Numbered from the stretch's first letter, positions 9,401 through 17,508 are shown. The stretch is 19,465 bases of DNA from S15-B10 sp045569115 (GCA_045569115.1 JBJKZS010000114.1:1-19465); one strand, 5' to 3'. Translations and numbers: made by a program. Notes: a model not told the origin generated them from the letters alone.

Positions 9401-12400
9401 GGACTTCTATTGACAGCACTACTGGAGATATGAAACAGTTTATTCAGGTTATGTCTGAGAGTGAACTCGTCGAAGGGTTTCATGAACGTTTAGCTATTAA
9501 AAATTCACCTCCAGCTCTTATTGAAGGGATTATCTATTCTGTAGCTTTTAACGGTATGGATCTAGCGGGAAACAAGTCAGAACCAGTTATAGTTGCTGAT
9601 GTTATGTTTGATGCAACAAAACCAATATTTGCTGAAGTTAGACCAGATAGTGGGGGTTTTATTAATAACAGTAATTTAACCTACAATTTAAGTGAGTCGA
9701 TAGCTTTAGGGTCGGCGTTATGGGAATCAAAATCGCCAGAATTAGATAGCATAATTATTCACACTGCTGATTTTGAAGGTGAAGAACTTGCTATTGGTTT
9801 ACATGAAAAAATTTCTCTATTAAATTCTCCTCAGCTTGTAAATGGAGCAATCTATACATTTAAAGTTGCTGGAGAGGATGCTGCTGGTAATAAGTCTGAT
9901 ACAATTATTGTTGACAATATAACTTTTGATGCCGATCCGCCAATAATTGAATTATTATTCCCTTCGGAAAGATCTTTCATATCAACATCGAACCTTTCTT
10001 ATTCTTTTAGTGAAGAATTATCTTTGGCTAATGCGAATTGGGAATGGTTGGAGGGTACTCGAGATACCGCTGAAATTCACAATGTTCAATTGGTTAACGA
10101 CGAGTTATTAGAAGGAGATCATATAGATACAAAGTTTTTTGATGCTCCTAATCTTGCTGAAGGAGGTGTCTATCGATTAACTTTAAGCGGACTAGACAGA
10201 GCTGGTAACGAAGCAATCCCAATTATTCTGGAAAATCTTACTTTTGATGCTACGGCTCCTCTTTTTGATGACTTTACTCCAATCCTTTCATCTTATATAA
10301 ATGGCCCGCTTATTGGATATTGGTTGAGTGAAAACCTTAAAGAAGGAAAACTTACTTGGGAACATATTGGCGGAACTTCTGATGAAAAGGCACCTCACAT
10401 AACAAATTTTGTTGGATCAGAGCTCAATGCTGGAACACGAGCTCCAGGGTTAATGGCGGAAACGCCTTTGCTAGTCGATGGAGCAATTTACTCTTTAAAA
10501 ATACTTGGTTTAGATCCAGCAGGAAACATTTCTGATACACTTCGAATTGATTCAGTCTATTTTGATATAACAGATCCTCAAATAACAGTTTTGTATCCTG
10601 ATACAAACAGTTTTGTAAACACAGCTGAAATTAAATATTCATTATCTGAAAATATATTAGAAGGGACAATAACGTATCAACGTATTGGCGGCAATGCGGA
10701 TCTACGTTCACCACACATTATAAAAATTGATGAAGAGAGTTTAGTATCCTTTGGATTACATGATTCCTTGGATCCCTCAATCTTACCACAACTCCAAGAT
10801 GGCTCATTATATCGAATAACTTACGCAGGAATAGATAGGGCTGGTAATGAAGCAATTCCCATAACAGTAGAAAACGTATCATATGATATTACAGCTCCTA
10901 TAATTTCAAATCTTGCTCCTTTAGATAGTATAGCTGTCAACCATACCCGCTTTTCATATAATCTTAATGAAGCTATGGTAGAAGGTTCTATCCGATGGAC
11001 AAACTATGGGGGAGCTGAGGACAGCAAGTCTCCACATACGATCTCCTTATTTCCTGAGATGATGTCTATTGGAAACTCAGGAGAAATTAATCTAGAAACC
11101 CCACCACCATTAATTGATGGTGGTGAGTATTTAATAGAAATTTTTGGAAGTGATATTGCTGGTAATAATGCTGACACAGTTAAAATTTCATCAATTACAT
11201 ATGATATTACTCCCCCGGAATATCTGGTAACTTATCCTTCAACTGATATTTACGTTCCAGATTCAAGGCTATCATTTTCATTATCTGAGAGTCTTTCTAC
11301 TGGGGTTATTTCCTGGATACATACAGGAGGTAGTGCGGATCCTCGTTCACCCCATGAAATTTCTTTGAGTAATGAAGAGTTATTGTCAAAACCTTTTGAT
11401 GGATATTTAATGAATCAACCTACTCTAGTAGATGGAGCTAGTTATAGAATAACGTTTAATGGAGAAGATCCAGCTGGAAATCAAGTTGATGAAGTTTTTC
11501 TTAAGGATGTAAAGGTTGATTTTTCTCCTCCAATCATTACAGTCTCTTCACCTTTGTCTGGGGCTGCAATCAAAGAACCAATTATTTCTTATTCCATTAG
11601 TGAAGATCTTAAGGATGGGACAATGTTTTGGACTCAAATAGAAGGAGTAGCTGATCCAGCTTCTCCCCATATGGTTCCTCTTGATTCTGATGAACTTCTA
11701 TCTGGTGATCATCCTGATGTCAATCTAATTTTTCCACCTCTTTTGTCAGATGGTTCAATATATAATTTTGCTTTTGTTGGAATTGATTATGCTGGGAATC
11801 AATCAGATACACTAATCATTGAAAGTTTAAGGTATGATGTCACAGAACCAATTATTACGGTTAATAGTCCTGTTGATGGAGATTACTTAAATGAAATTCT
11901 ACCATCCTTTTCATTTTCTGAAGATATGTTAGAGGCAACTATTACATGGACTCAAATTGGTGGCGTAGAGGATGTTAATACACCCCATGAATCTGTTTTG
12001 ACGGGAAATGAACTTTTATCCGGCGATCATGTAAAAACAGCCTTACTTAATCTGCCGGCTTTGGTAGATGGTGCTATTTACTCAGTTTTATTCTCAGGGT
12101 TAGATTTAGCTGGAAACTATGCTCAAGAGGTTTTCATTGACAAAGTTACTTATGACATTACGTCTCCAGTTATTGCAATCTCTTCACCAGAATCAAATAT
12201 TTTTATTGATAAGCCTATGGTTTCTTTTTCTTTAAGTGAAGATTTAGCGTCTGGTGAATTTCTTTGGAGAGATTTAAGAAGTTCTGCAAACAATTTATCA
12301 ATAAAATTATCTTCTAGTTTGAAAGTAGCTGGAGATTATCCAGAAATAGATCTTTCTGATTCTTTGAGTTTACTTGATGGTTCAGCATATTCCATATTAA

Positions 12401-15400
12401 TGACTGGGGAGGATTTGGCTGGCAACAAAGCTGAACCAGTTTCTATAGAGAATGTTGGCTATGATACATCACCTCCTACATTAACTATAGATTATCCTAA
12501 TGAAGGCGATTATGTTAATAGTAACGTTATTTCCTACAATTTAAGTGAACCTTTAAAAGAAGGAAAATTAACCTGGGTTAGAACAGGAGGTGTAGAAGAC
12601 CCCTCTCAACCCAGAATAATTAACTTAAGTAATTCAATGCTTACCTCCGGTAGTCACCCAGAATTATTATCAGAAGATATTAATCCTTTGGTAGCGGGGT
12701 CTATGTATACTCTTACTCTTGAAGGAATAGATATGGCTGGTAATGCTGGAGAGAATTTTACTGTTACTAATATATCATTTGATAATATTGCCCCAAATAT
12801 TATTGCCAATTACCCTCAAACGGATCAATTTGTTAATACCAAAGAGGTTGATTATAGTTTATCAGAATTATTCAAAAGAGGACAAATTTCCTGGATAAGA
12901 ACAGGTGGTAGTGCAGACCCATATTCGCCGCATGAGATAACATTGAATGAATCTGAGCTTAATGATGGTGATCACCCTCAATCAATTACATCAAATGTTC
13001 CTAATCTTGTTGATGGATCAATATATAGCATTGTATTTAGTGGGGTAGATATGGCAGGGAATGCTTCTGAGGAAGTTACTATACCAGGGGTCACATATGA
13101 TGTTTCAGCTCCTTTATTTACTTTAGAATGGCCAGAATCCATGAAAGCTATTAATGGATCTGAAATTTCATATAGTCTTTCAGAAAAAATGCAAAAAGCA
13201 TCATTAGTTTGGAAACATGTTGCTGGTGTGGCTGATCCAAGTTCACCTCACACTGTAGAATTGCTTGGTGATGAGATGCTAAATGGAAGTTTTGAAAAGG
13301 TAGGTCTAACGATGGAACCCACTCTTGTTGATGGAGGTATTTATGATATTTCAACAATAGGTAATGATCTTGCGGGAAACAATTTAACATCCTCCACAAT
13401 TCAACAAGTTCTATTCGATGTAACTCCACCAAGTATAATTGCTTCTTTTCCTGCACCTACTTCCTTCGTTAGAACTTCAGCAATCTCCTACAATTTAAGT
13501 GAAACGCTATCTGAAGGTAAGGTCGTTTGGGAGAGGACTGGAGGCGAAATTGACGCATCGTCACCACATGAAGTCCGATTATCGGGATTAGAATTGTCGA
13601 TGGGAGAGCATAATGAAATTGTTCTCACCAATGCACCAAATCTTGTTAGTGGTTCAGTTTATTCAATTTCTTTTGAAGGAATTGATCCAGCAACCAATAA
13701 TGCTTCTGGAATGACGATCGAATCAGTCACATTTGATAATGTGCCACCTTTGTTAACTATTAAGACTTCAAATGATTTATTAGCAATAAATGAACCTCGA
13801 TTAACTTACTCTATCAGTGAGAATTCTATTTCCGGTATAGTTACTTTTGAGCAAACTTCTGGAAATACGGATCCTAATTCTCCACATGAGGTGGTATTAG
13901 TAGAATCGGAACTTTCAAAAGGGGAGCATGCGGGAGCTATATTTTCAAATAGCCCAACTTTAGTGAATGGAGGAATTTATAGAATCAGTTTTACAGCGAC
14001 TGATGCTGCTGGTAATGAGGCTGAAACTGTTCGAATTAATGGAATATTATTTGATTCGATTAAACCTCTAATAACTTTAAACTCACCAGAACTTCCTCTA
14101 AACACTAAAATCCTAGATATTGATTATACATTATCAGAAGAATTATCTTCTGCTACGGCTACCTGGACAAGAACTGGTGGAAAGGAAGATTCTGAGTCTC
14201 CTCGTGTAATAGAATTATCTGTACCTGAAAAGGGGGAAGGAAATAGAAAAGGAACTCTTTCTAATCAAATACCTTTAGTTGATGGTGGTATTTATACATT
14301 GACGATTAATGGTTCGGACGCTGCTGGAAATAAAGCTGATGAAGTATCAGTTGCAGGGATAAAATACGATATTTCGCCGCCTATGTTTTCGGCCATAAAT
14401 CCTACTGAAGGATACACAAATGGAAAGACTTTCAGTTATAATATTGATGAGACAATTGTCTCTGGTAATATTATCTTCAAGAATGCACCTAATAATACAA
14501 CGCGAGATGGAGGAGCTCCACATACAGTCATATTATCAGGGCAAGAATTAAAAAAAGGCCCTCATAATTCAATAGATTTAAGTGATCCGCCTACCTTAGT
14601 AAGTGGAGCTAGTTATTCTGTTGCCTTTTCTGGGACTGATTCATCAGGAAATACATCTGATCCAGTGAATATTGGTCCTCTTATGTTTGATAATACATCT
14701 CCTGTTGTCATTGTAACAGGGCCTAGTTCAGGCAGTTCAGTAAATAATCCAAGTGTCAGTTATGAACTTTCTGAAACTCTACTCTCTGGTAAAATAACAT
14801 GGAAATCAAACACAGGATCTTCCCAAGAGAAAAGTCTATCAGGAAATGAATTAATTGGTGGACTCCATGAATCTATAACTTTAACTGATTCCCCATCTCT
14901 TTCTGATGGATCTACGTATACATTGGAATTTTCTGGTGTAGATAATGCTGGAAACTCCATGGATCCTGTAACAATATCTGATGTGACATTCGATGTCACT
15001 CCACCAAGATTTAGTCTTGATTTTAGTAATAGTGCACCAGGTAGAGGTCTATTTAATCATAATTATCCCATTGGTATGACATTTAGTGAGGATATGGGAG
15101 AAGTAATTTTTCGTTGGGAGCGTGAGGGGGGAAGTGAAGATCCTGATTCACCTCATTATCTCAATGTTGCTGAAGAAGATCTCGGAAGCGGTGATCATCC
15201 ATCAATTTTAGTACCAGGCTCTGAAAATATTTTAATTGGAACTTCATATACTCTTACAGTCGCAGTAAAAGATAAAGCTGGAAATGCAGGAAAATCCCAA
15301 ACTGTAGAAAATATAGATATAGTGAGACCTCTTGATGGAGACTGGGCTTACCAAGGAATTGCTGTAATTTTATGGTCATTCAATGATGGTAAGTTTACTC

Positions 15401-15639
15401 AAGGGGTTCTTTTTGGCAATACTCTTGGTGATGAAAAACCAGGAGAATATGCCATTGATTGGTCGAAGAGACCTTTTAGAATGGCGATTAAATATGACGA
15501 TGGGACTAGACGTTATGGTTTGTTTGAGTTTATTGGGCATAATCGTTTACGGGTTGTTTCATCTTCCGAGAAAAGACCATCGTCGTGGTCTGATGGTGAT
15601 TATTTTGAATTTGACTATAGAGAAAAGAATATTCCATAA
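6430..15639 (+). CDS. Giant secreted protein with 26 tandem Ig-like repeats and a C-terminal lipocalin-like domain
   Basis: A 3069-residue protein starting at GTG; the only in-frame upstream stop is TAA at 6400-6402, there is no better start, and no clear Shine-Dalgarno. Signal peptide 1-18 (RLLVFSLFISSNVLF). Residues ~20-219 are rich in Y-[DN]-x-x-G turns (RYDTSG, EYDNMG, EYNDTG), resembling RHS/YwqK-like beta-hairpin repeats. Residues ~220-2967 are 26 tandem modules of 101-108 residues with consensus SYSLSE-L--G-I-W---GG--D--SPH, then EL--G-H, LVDG--Y-I-F-G-D-AGN and a D-TPP boundary. Residues 2968-3069 start LDGDWAYQG and contain GEYAIDW, IKYDDGTRRYG and RLRVV, like TIGR03067/lipocalin-like domains. 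No type IX sorting domain or membrane anchor is seen at the C-terminus. Function is probably adhesive or structural at the cell surface (inference). It follows the hydrolase and may share its transcript. Confidence 0.88.
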   Translation: MVRLLVFSLFISSNVLFTKESAVRYFRSEKTFISDSDISIKDLRFRNYIEVRYDTSGIITKKSYFKIGNRLDRFEVFEYDNMGEISVKSLFTKDSTLRKITRYGINDAPSEKFIRYTYGLSKVRDYDDRFTSVEYNDTGQVQVYRFYDVNGFMYGVIELQYNDENMVRQEDWILMPSRKVVRRYVKNYDERTGETDIWEYDSTLTVVNSMTLNSEGRAPIITIEYPADSIPINTSNLSYYLKEDLASGLIKWDWIGGKRDSLGPYFSNLVSSERSRGRHKEKKLRNPPVLQDSSIYQITFSGIGESGYPAEDIILSTVTFDITPPNYTIDAPAFTNVPRISYNPNEALSSAEIVWVWERGKKDETSPHVIGLSEGMLQSGQKDSVIFREDVQLIDGTTYSVLFQGKDMAGNKGPFLSVNSVLYDTTRPEFTWDSPDSGGYANSSVISYISSEDLSNAQIKWIQANIDEDEAEPYIIDLAGSELDGGEHLYEALSKKPELINGGLYTIIMTGEDLAGNTANPVIINNIIFDTTPPSLLAIAPEPGISIRSGEVIYTLDEDFSSAEIDWILENVDGKDERNIKIQLTDEGLKSGDHRLADSTFIEKLTDGGTFTIRLTGRDKAGNEALPSSIENIKFDVTAPEFVDVTPGDCTFVMTSAVTYTLTENLSEASIIWTQVGGEPDFASPQIMDIPFDHLTEGFHDSVMANQQLVLQDGSIYVISFMGVDAAGNRSLGASSTDVMYDITPPEINLSFPVNGSHVPTTVISYNSSERLKTGAVIWEWIDGKLDVRAPHTITMNGNELSKGNHNFIDMNQSPNLVSGGIYRVTIEGKDLSGKASDPITAMRVTFDDTPPELSITSPEMASHRNAPAIGYELSESLSSASVVWDRKDGAEDPTSPHILSLESFELSGGFHPDSLPANIPFLKDGAIYDLYMVGVDSAGNISDTVFVSDINYDITPPVLEVNYPITSIPTRNIEVSYSLSENLKSGEIIWTSIDSTTGDMKQFIQVMSESELVEGFHERLAIKNSPPALIEGIIYSVAFNGMDLAGNKSEPVIVADVMFDATKPIFAEVRPDSGGFINNSNLTYNLSESIALGSALWESKSPELDSIIIHTADFEGEELAIGLHEKISLLNSPQLVNGAIYTFKVAGEDAAGNKSDTIIVDNITFDADPPIIELLFPSERSFISTSNLSYSFSEELSLANANWEWLEGTRDTAEIHNVQLVNDELLEGDHIDTKFFDAPNLAEGGVYRLTLSGLDRAGNEAIPIILENLTFDATAPLFDDFTPILSSYINGPLIGYWLSENLKEGKLTWEHIGGTSDEKAPHITNFVGSELNAGTRAPGLMAETPLLVDGAIYSLKILGLDPAGNISDTLRIDSVYFDITDPQITVLYPDTNSFVNTAEIKYSLSENILEGTITYQRIGGNADLRSPHIIKIDEESLVSFGLHDSLDPSILPQLQDGSLYRITYAGIDRAGNEAIPITVENVSYDITAPIISNLAPLDSIAVNHTRFSYNLNEAMVEGSIRWTNYGGAEDSKSPHTISLFPEMMSIGNSGEINLETPPPLIDGGEYLIEIFGSDIAGNNADTVKISSITYDITPPEYLVTYPSTDIYVPDSRLSFSLSESLSTGVISWIHTGGSADPRSPHEISLSNEELLSKPFDGYLMNQPTLVDGASYRITFNGEDPAGNQVDEVFLKDVKVDFSPPIITVSSPLSGAAIKEPIISYSISEDLKDGTMFWTQIEGVADPASPHMVPLDSDELLSGDHPDVNLIFPPLLSDGSIYNFAFVGIDYAGNQSDTLIIESLRYDVTEPIITVNSPVDGDYLNEILPSFSFSEDMLEATITWTQIGGVEDVNTPHESVLTGNELLSGDHVKTALLNLPALVDGAIYSVLFSGLDLAGNYAQEVFIDKVTYDITSPVIAISSPESNIFIDKPMVSFSLSEDLASGEFLWRDLRSSANNLSIKLSSSLKVAGDYPEIDLSDSLSLLDGSAYSILMTGEDLAGNKAEPVSIENVGYDTSPPTLTIDYPNEGDYVNSNVISYNLSEPLKEGKLTWVRTGGVEDPSQPRIINLSNSMLTSGSHPELLSEDINPLVAGSMYTLTLEGIDMAGNAGENFTVTNISFDNIAPNIIANYPQTDQFVNTKEVDYSLSELFKRGQISWIRTGGSADPYSPHEITLNESELNDGDHPQSITSNVPNLVDGSIYSIVFSGVDMAGNASEEVTIPGVTYDVSAPLFTLEWPESMKAINGSEISYSLSEKMQKASLVWKHVAGVADPSSPHTVELLGDEMLNGSFEKVGLTMEPTLVDGGIYDISTIGNDLAGNNLTSSTIQQVLFDVTPPSIIASFPAPTSFVRTSAISYNLSETLSEGKVVWERTGGEIDASSPHEVRLSGLELSMGEHNEIVLTNAPNLVSGSVYSISFEGIDPATNNASGMTIESVTFDNVPPLLTIKTSNDLLAINEPRLTYSISENSISGIVTFEQTSGNTDPNSPHEVVLVESELSKGEHAGAIFSNSPTLVNGGIYRISFTATDAAGNEAETVRINGILFDSIKPLITLNSPELPLNTKILDIDYTLSEELSSATATWTRTGGKEDSESPRVIELSVPEKGEGNRKGTLSNQIPLVDGGIYTLTINGSDAAGNKADEVSVAGIKYDISPPMFSAINPTEGYTNGKTFSYNIDETIVSGNIIFKNAPNNTTRDGGAPHTVILSGQELKKGPHNSIDLSDPPTLVSGASYSVAFSGTDSSGNTSDPVNIGPLMFDNTSPVVIVTGPSSGSSVNNPSVSYELSETLLSGKITWKSNTGSSQEKSLSGNELIGGLHESITLTDSPSLSDGSTYTLEFSGVDNAGNSMDPVTISDVTFDVTPPRFSLDFSNSAPGRGLFNHNYPIGMTFSEDMGEVIFRWEREGGSEDPDSPHYLNVAEEDLGSGDHPSILVPGSENILIGTSYTLTVAVKDKAGNAGKSQTVENIDIVRPLDGDWAYQGIAVILWSFNDGKFTQGVLFGNTLGDEKPGEYAIDWSKRPFRMAIKYDDGTRRYGLFEFIGHNRLRVVSSSEKRPSSWSDGDYFEFDYREKNIP
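7088..15330 (+). repeat. 26 tandem ~315-bp coding repeats (Ig-like modules)
   Basis: Counted by the D-x-[TS]-x-P boundary that ends each module; the first ends near residue 325 and the last near 2967. Modules are diverged at DNA level, with no near-identical neighbours, so this is an old array rather than a recent expansion. The strongest shared positions are the SE of SLSE, the W of the next strand, the SPH loop, DG--Y and D-AGN. Modules 4, 8, 9, 17 and 25 lack the canonical SPH loop, and 17 and 25 are shortened there (about 103 and 101 residues). Confidence 0.9.
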
Positions 15640-15714
15640 AATTCTTTTTTTGAGGAATATCAATTAAATTTCCTTTCGAAAATTTTATAAATAATGATTT
15701 ATTAGGAGATAATA

Positions 15715-16172
15715 ATGGCTAAAGGAACGAGTTTTGCTGAAAAAGCACAAAGAGGCGCAAAAAAAATGAGAAGAAATTTACTGTTGTAAAGTATGTAAAA
15801 TCAGTTGTTGCGGAAAAAACTGGAGCAATACGTTTTCAAGAATCTATGCTAAAGGTTCCTGAAGATAAAAATTTGGACTCCTACCTTAAGGAACTGGAAG
15901 CAGGGCCTGTTAAAGAAAAGGTCGAAGTAGAACAAGTTGATGCTGAAACACCGGTTGAGGAGACTTCAGTGGAAGAAAATCCTGTAGTAGAGGTTGTTGA
16001 AACACTAGCTGAGGACGCTCCTGCTGAAGAAGCTCCTGTAGAAGCTGCTGAAGTGGCTGAAGTAGCGCCAGCTGAGGACGCTCCTGCTGAAGAAGCTCCT
16101 GTAGAAGCTGCTGAAGTGTCTGAGGAAGCGCCAGCTGAGGACGCAGAACCTAAAGAAAAAACTGAAAGTTAA
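15715..16172 (+). CDS. bL38/DUF4295-like small protein with acidic Ala/Glu/Pro tail, frame broken at an A8 run
   Basis: AGGAGA eight bases before the ATG at 15715 is the strongest ribosome binding site in the window. The zero frame reads MAKGTSFAEKAQRGAKK and stops at 15787-15789 after 24 codons. A -1 shift in the A8 run (15759-15766) continues with NEKKFTVVKYVKS and EKTGAIRFQESM into the frame that is open to 16172, giving about 152 residues. The shift site reads A-AAA-AAA, a classic slippery heptamer; loss of one A from A9, transcriptional slippage or a sequencing error are the alternatives. The basic core (VKYVKS, EKTGAIRF) resembles Bacteroidota bL38 (DUF4295: VKS-TGAY-F), a ribosomal protein, but this is pattern-level only. 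The second half is an acidic low-complexity tail. A good terminator follows, so the gene is likely transcribed alone. Starting at the internal ATG (15846) would lose the conserved core. Confidence 0.65.
16008..16144 (+). repeat. 63-bp tandem repeat (two copies plus 11 bp)
   Basis: Units start at 16008, 16071 and 16134 with GCTGAGGACGC. The two full copies differ by only a few bases, so the duplication is recent. The period of 21 codons keeps the frame and encodes an AEDAPAEEAPVEAAEV unit in the acidic tail of the small protein. Confidence 0.92.
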
Positions 16173-16192
16173 AGCTAGACTTTGTTGATAAC

Positions 16193-16227
16193 AGTTTGAG
16201 TTTAATAATTGTCTCAAACTATTTTTT
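16193..16227 (+). terminator. Rho-independent terminator after the bL38-like gene
   Basis: A perfect 8-bp stem, AGTTTGAG at 16193-16200 and CTCAAACT at 16213-16220, with a 12-nt loop and a following ATTTTTT tract. It sits 20 nt after the stop codon and ahead of the pentapeptide gene. Confidence 0.8.
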
Positions 16228-16270
16228 CCTATTTCAAATTTTAATTTTAAAAACTGATTAAGAGGCTATT

Positions 16271-17155
16271 ATGAAATACTTTATTGCCTTATTCTATTTG
16301 GTCGGATCTATTTATGCCCAGTGTAATGCTGATAACTGGGAAAAATTTTATAATACCGATTCTCATGACATGGAAGGGTGTAATCTGGAAGGAGCAGCCT
16401 TAATTAATGCTAATCTAGAAAATGCTAACCTACAAAATGCTGATCTTACCGATGCTTTTTTGGGGGGCGCAAACCTTTCAGGAGCTAACTTAAAAAATGC
16501 TAAGCTTAAGGGAGCCACACTTATAGAAGTAAACTTGGAATCTGCAAACATTGAAAATGGAAATCTTTCTGATGCTAATCTTAGAGATGCCAACCTAGTT
16601 AAGGCATTTCTTTCAGGTGCAAACTTTATGATGACAGATCTTGGAGGTGCAAATCTTTCAGAAGCTAAACTTATGGATGCTAATCTATCAGGAACAAACC
16701 TTACAGCATCAAAGCTTAACATGAGTGATCTAAGTAGAACAAAATTTATAGGGTCCGTGTTAAAAAATGCTGAGCTGAATAAAGCAAACCTAAGTGACAC
16801 AAATCTTTCCAAAGTTAATCTAAGAGGTGCCTCTCTAAAAGAAGCAATTTTAGATAATTCGAAATTAACAGGAGCATCATTGGTAAATGCTGATTTTGAA
16901 AATGCTAGCCTAAAGAATTCAGACCTTACAGGAACAATGATTCATGGAGCAAACTTCACTTTTGCAAATCTTTCGGGAGTAAAGTCAAGTGATATAACAG
17001 GCAAGCCAAAGGATAAAAGTTTAGAAAAAGAGATTAGTGAAGAATGGGCATTAATTAATGGAAGAATAATAAGTTTTCAATCTATAGATAATAATGGAAA
17101 TGAGTCTATTGACTGGGATGAGCTGATAGTCGCATTGAAAAATATAAATAAGTAA
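16271..17155 (+). CDS. Secreted pentapeptide-repeat protein with C-terminal EF-hand loop
   Basis: A 294-residue protein with signal peptide MKYFIALFYLVGSIYA, cleaved before Q17. Residues 36-235 are 40 consecutive pentapeptides of the A-[ND]-L-x-x type without a break, about ten coils of a right-handed quadrilateral beta-helix. Residues 236-294 form a different tail with an EF-hand-like calcium loop D273-N-N-G-N-E-S-I-D-W-D-E284, which keeps the liganding positions 1, 3, 5, 9 and 12. Pentapeptide proteins include DNA-mimic topoisomerase inhibitors, but export makes that role unlikely here; a periplasmic or surface scaffold is more probable. An AGAGG sequence precedes the ATG. It follows a strong terminator, so it should have its own promoter, and tRNA-Ser lies 56 nt downstream. 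Confidence 0.87.
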   Translation: MKYFIALFYLVGSIYAQCNADNWEKFYNTDSHDMEGCNLEGAALINANLENANLQNADLTDAFLGGANLSGANLKNAKLKGATLIEVNLESANIENGNLSDANLRDANLVKAFLSGANFMMTDLGGANLSEAKLMDANLSGTNLTASKLNMSDLSRTKFIGSVLKNAELNKANLSDTNLSKVNLRGASLKEAILDNSKLTGASLVNADFENASLKNSDLTGTMIHGANFTFANLSGVKSSDITGKPKDKSLEKEISEEWALINGRIISFQSIDNNGNESIDWDELIVALKNINK

Positions 17156-17211
17156 AATAAAACTTTAGGAATTAACCGTATATTCATTAATATAAGAATA
17201 TAACATATTTT

Positions 17212-17298
17212 GGAGAGGTGGCCGAGTGGTTGAAGGCGCACGCTTGGAAAGCGTGTTAAGGGGTAACTCTTACGAAGGTTCGAATCCTTTCCTCTCCG
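17212..17298 (+). tRNA. tRNA-Ser(GGA)
   Basis: An 87-nt class II tRNA. Acceptor GGAGAGG (17212-17218) pairs fully with CCTCTCC (17291-17297), with discriminator G. The D-arm has GCC/GGC, the anticodon stem CACGC/GCGTG encloses loop TTGGAAA with anticodon GGA, a long variable arm is present, and the T-loop is TTCGAAT. CCA is not encoded. A terminator-like hairpin follows. Confidence 0.96.
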
Positions 17299-17305
17299 CT
17301 GTCTG

Positions 17306-17330
17306 AAGCCCCTCTTTCTGAGGGGTTTCT
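17306..17330 (+). terminator. Terminator after tRNA-Ser(GGA) (repeat copy A)
   Basis: A nine-base-pair hairpin AAGCCCCTC/GAGGGGTTT with a TTTCT loop, 8 nt after the tRNA. The trailing T tract is short. It belongs to a 41-bp sequence (17300-17340) that recurs at 19299-19339 with one mismatch; only the hairpin core recurs at 19084. Confidence 0.75.
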
Positions 17331-17406
17331 CGTATATAGTTGAAATTAACCCACTGTATTGTTAGTTTGTACTCTTGGATACTCTTAAGAACCTTGATTC
17401 ACAGGA

Positions 17407-17430
17407 TGTGACAGTGAAATGTGTGACAGT
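17407..17430 (+). repeat. Direct repeat pair, 15-bp period (TGTGACAGT)
   Basis: TGTGACAGT occurs exactly at 17407-17415 and 17422-17430. Three other pairs with the same 15-bp period but different words lie at 18942, 19185 and 19407. Confidence 0.8.
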
Positions 17431-17438
17431 AGAAACGC

Positions 17439-17508
17439 CATCAGCTTTCTCAACCACTTTCCCAATCTCAATCTGGTAAATGACGGGGGGACGGTCGGGA
17501 TGAAAGAA
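17439..17508. repeat. 70-bp dispersed repeat, copy 1
   Basis: Begins CATCAGCTTTCTCAAC and ends GTCGGGATGAAAGAA. Matches 19215-19284 at 66 of 70 positions, and a shorter third copy lies at 18871-18907. It sits about 140 bp after tRNA-Ser(GGA), the same layout as copy 2 after the tRNA-Ser(CGA)-like sequence. Confidence 0.9.

Noticed and set aside
13151..13456. 101-codon minus-strand frame inside the giant gene, and similar frames at 7606, 8175, 10424 and 14760
   Set aside because: Shadows of the repeat coding sequence; no signals and composition biased by the opposite strand.
15629..15660. Inverted repeat ATATTCC/GGAATAT at the end of the giant gene
   Set aside because: An 18-nt loop and no T tract after the stem; not convincing as a terminator.
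16363..16812. 149-codon open frame antisense to the pentapeptide gene
   Set aside because: It follows from the repetitive A-[ND]-L codons on the other strand; no ribosome binding site or recognisable protein.
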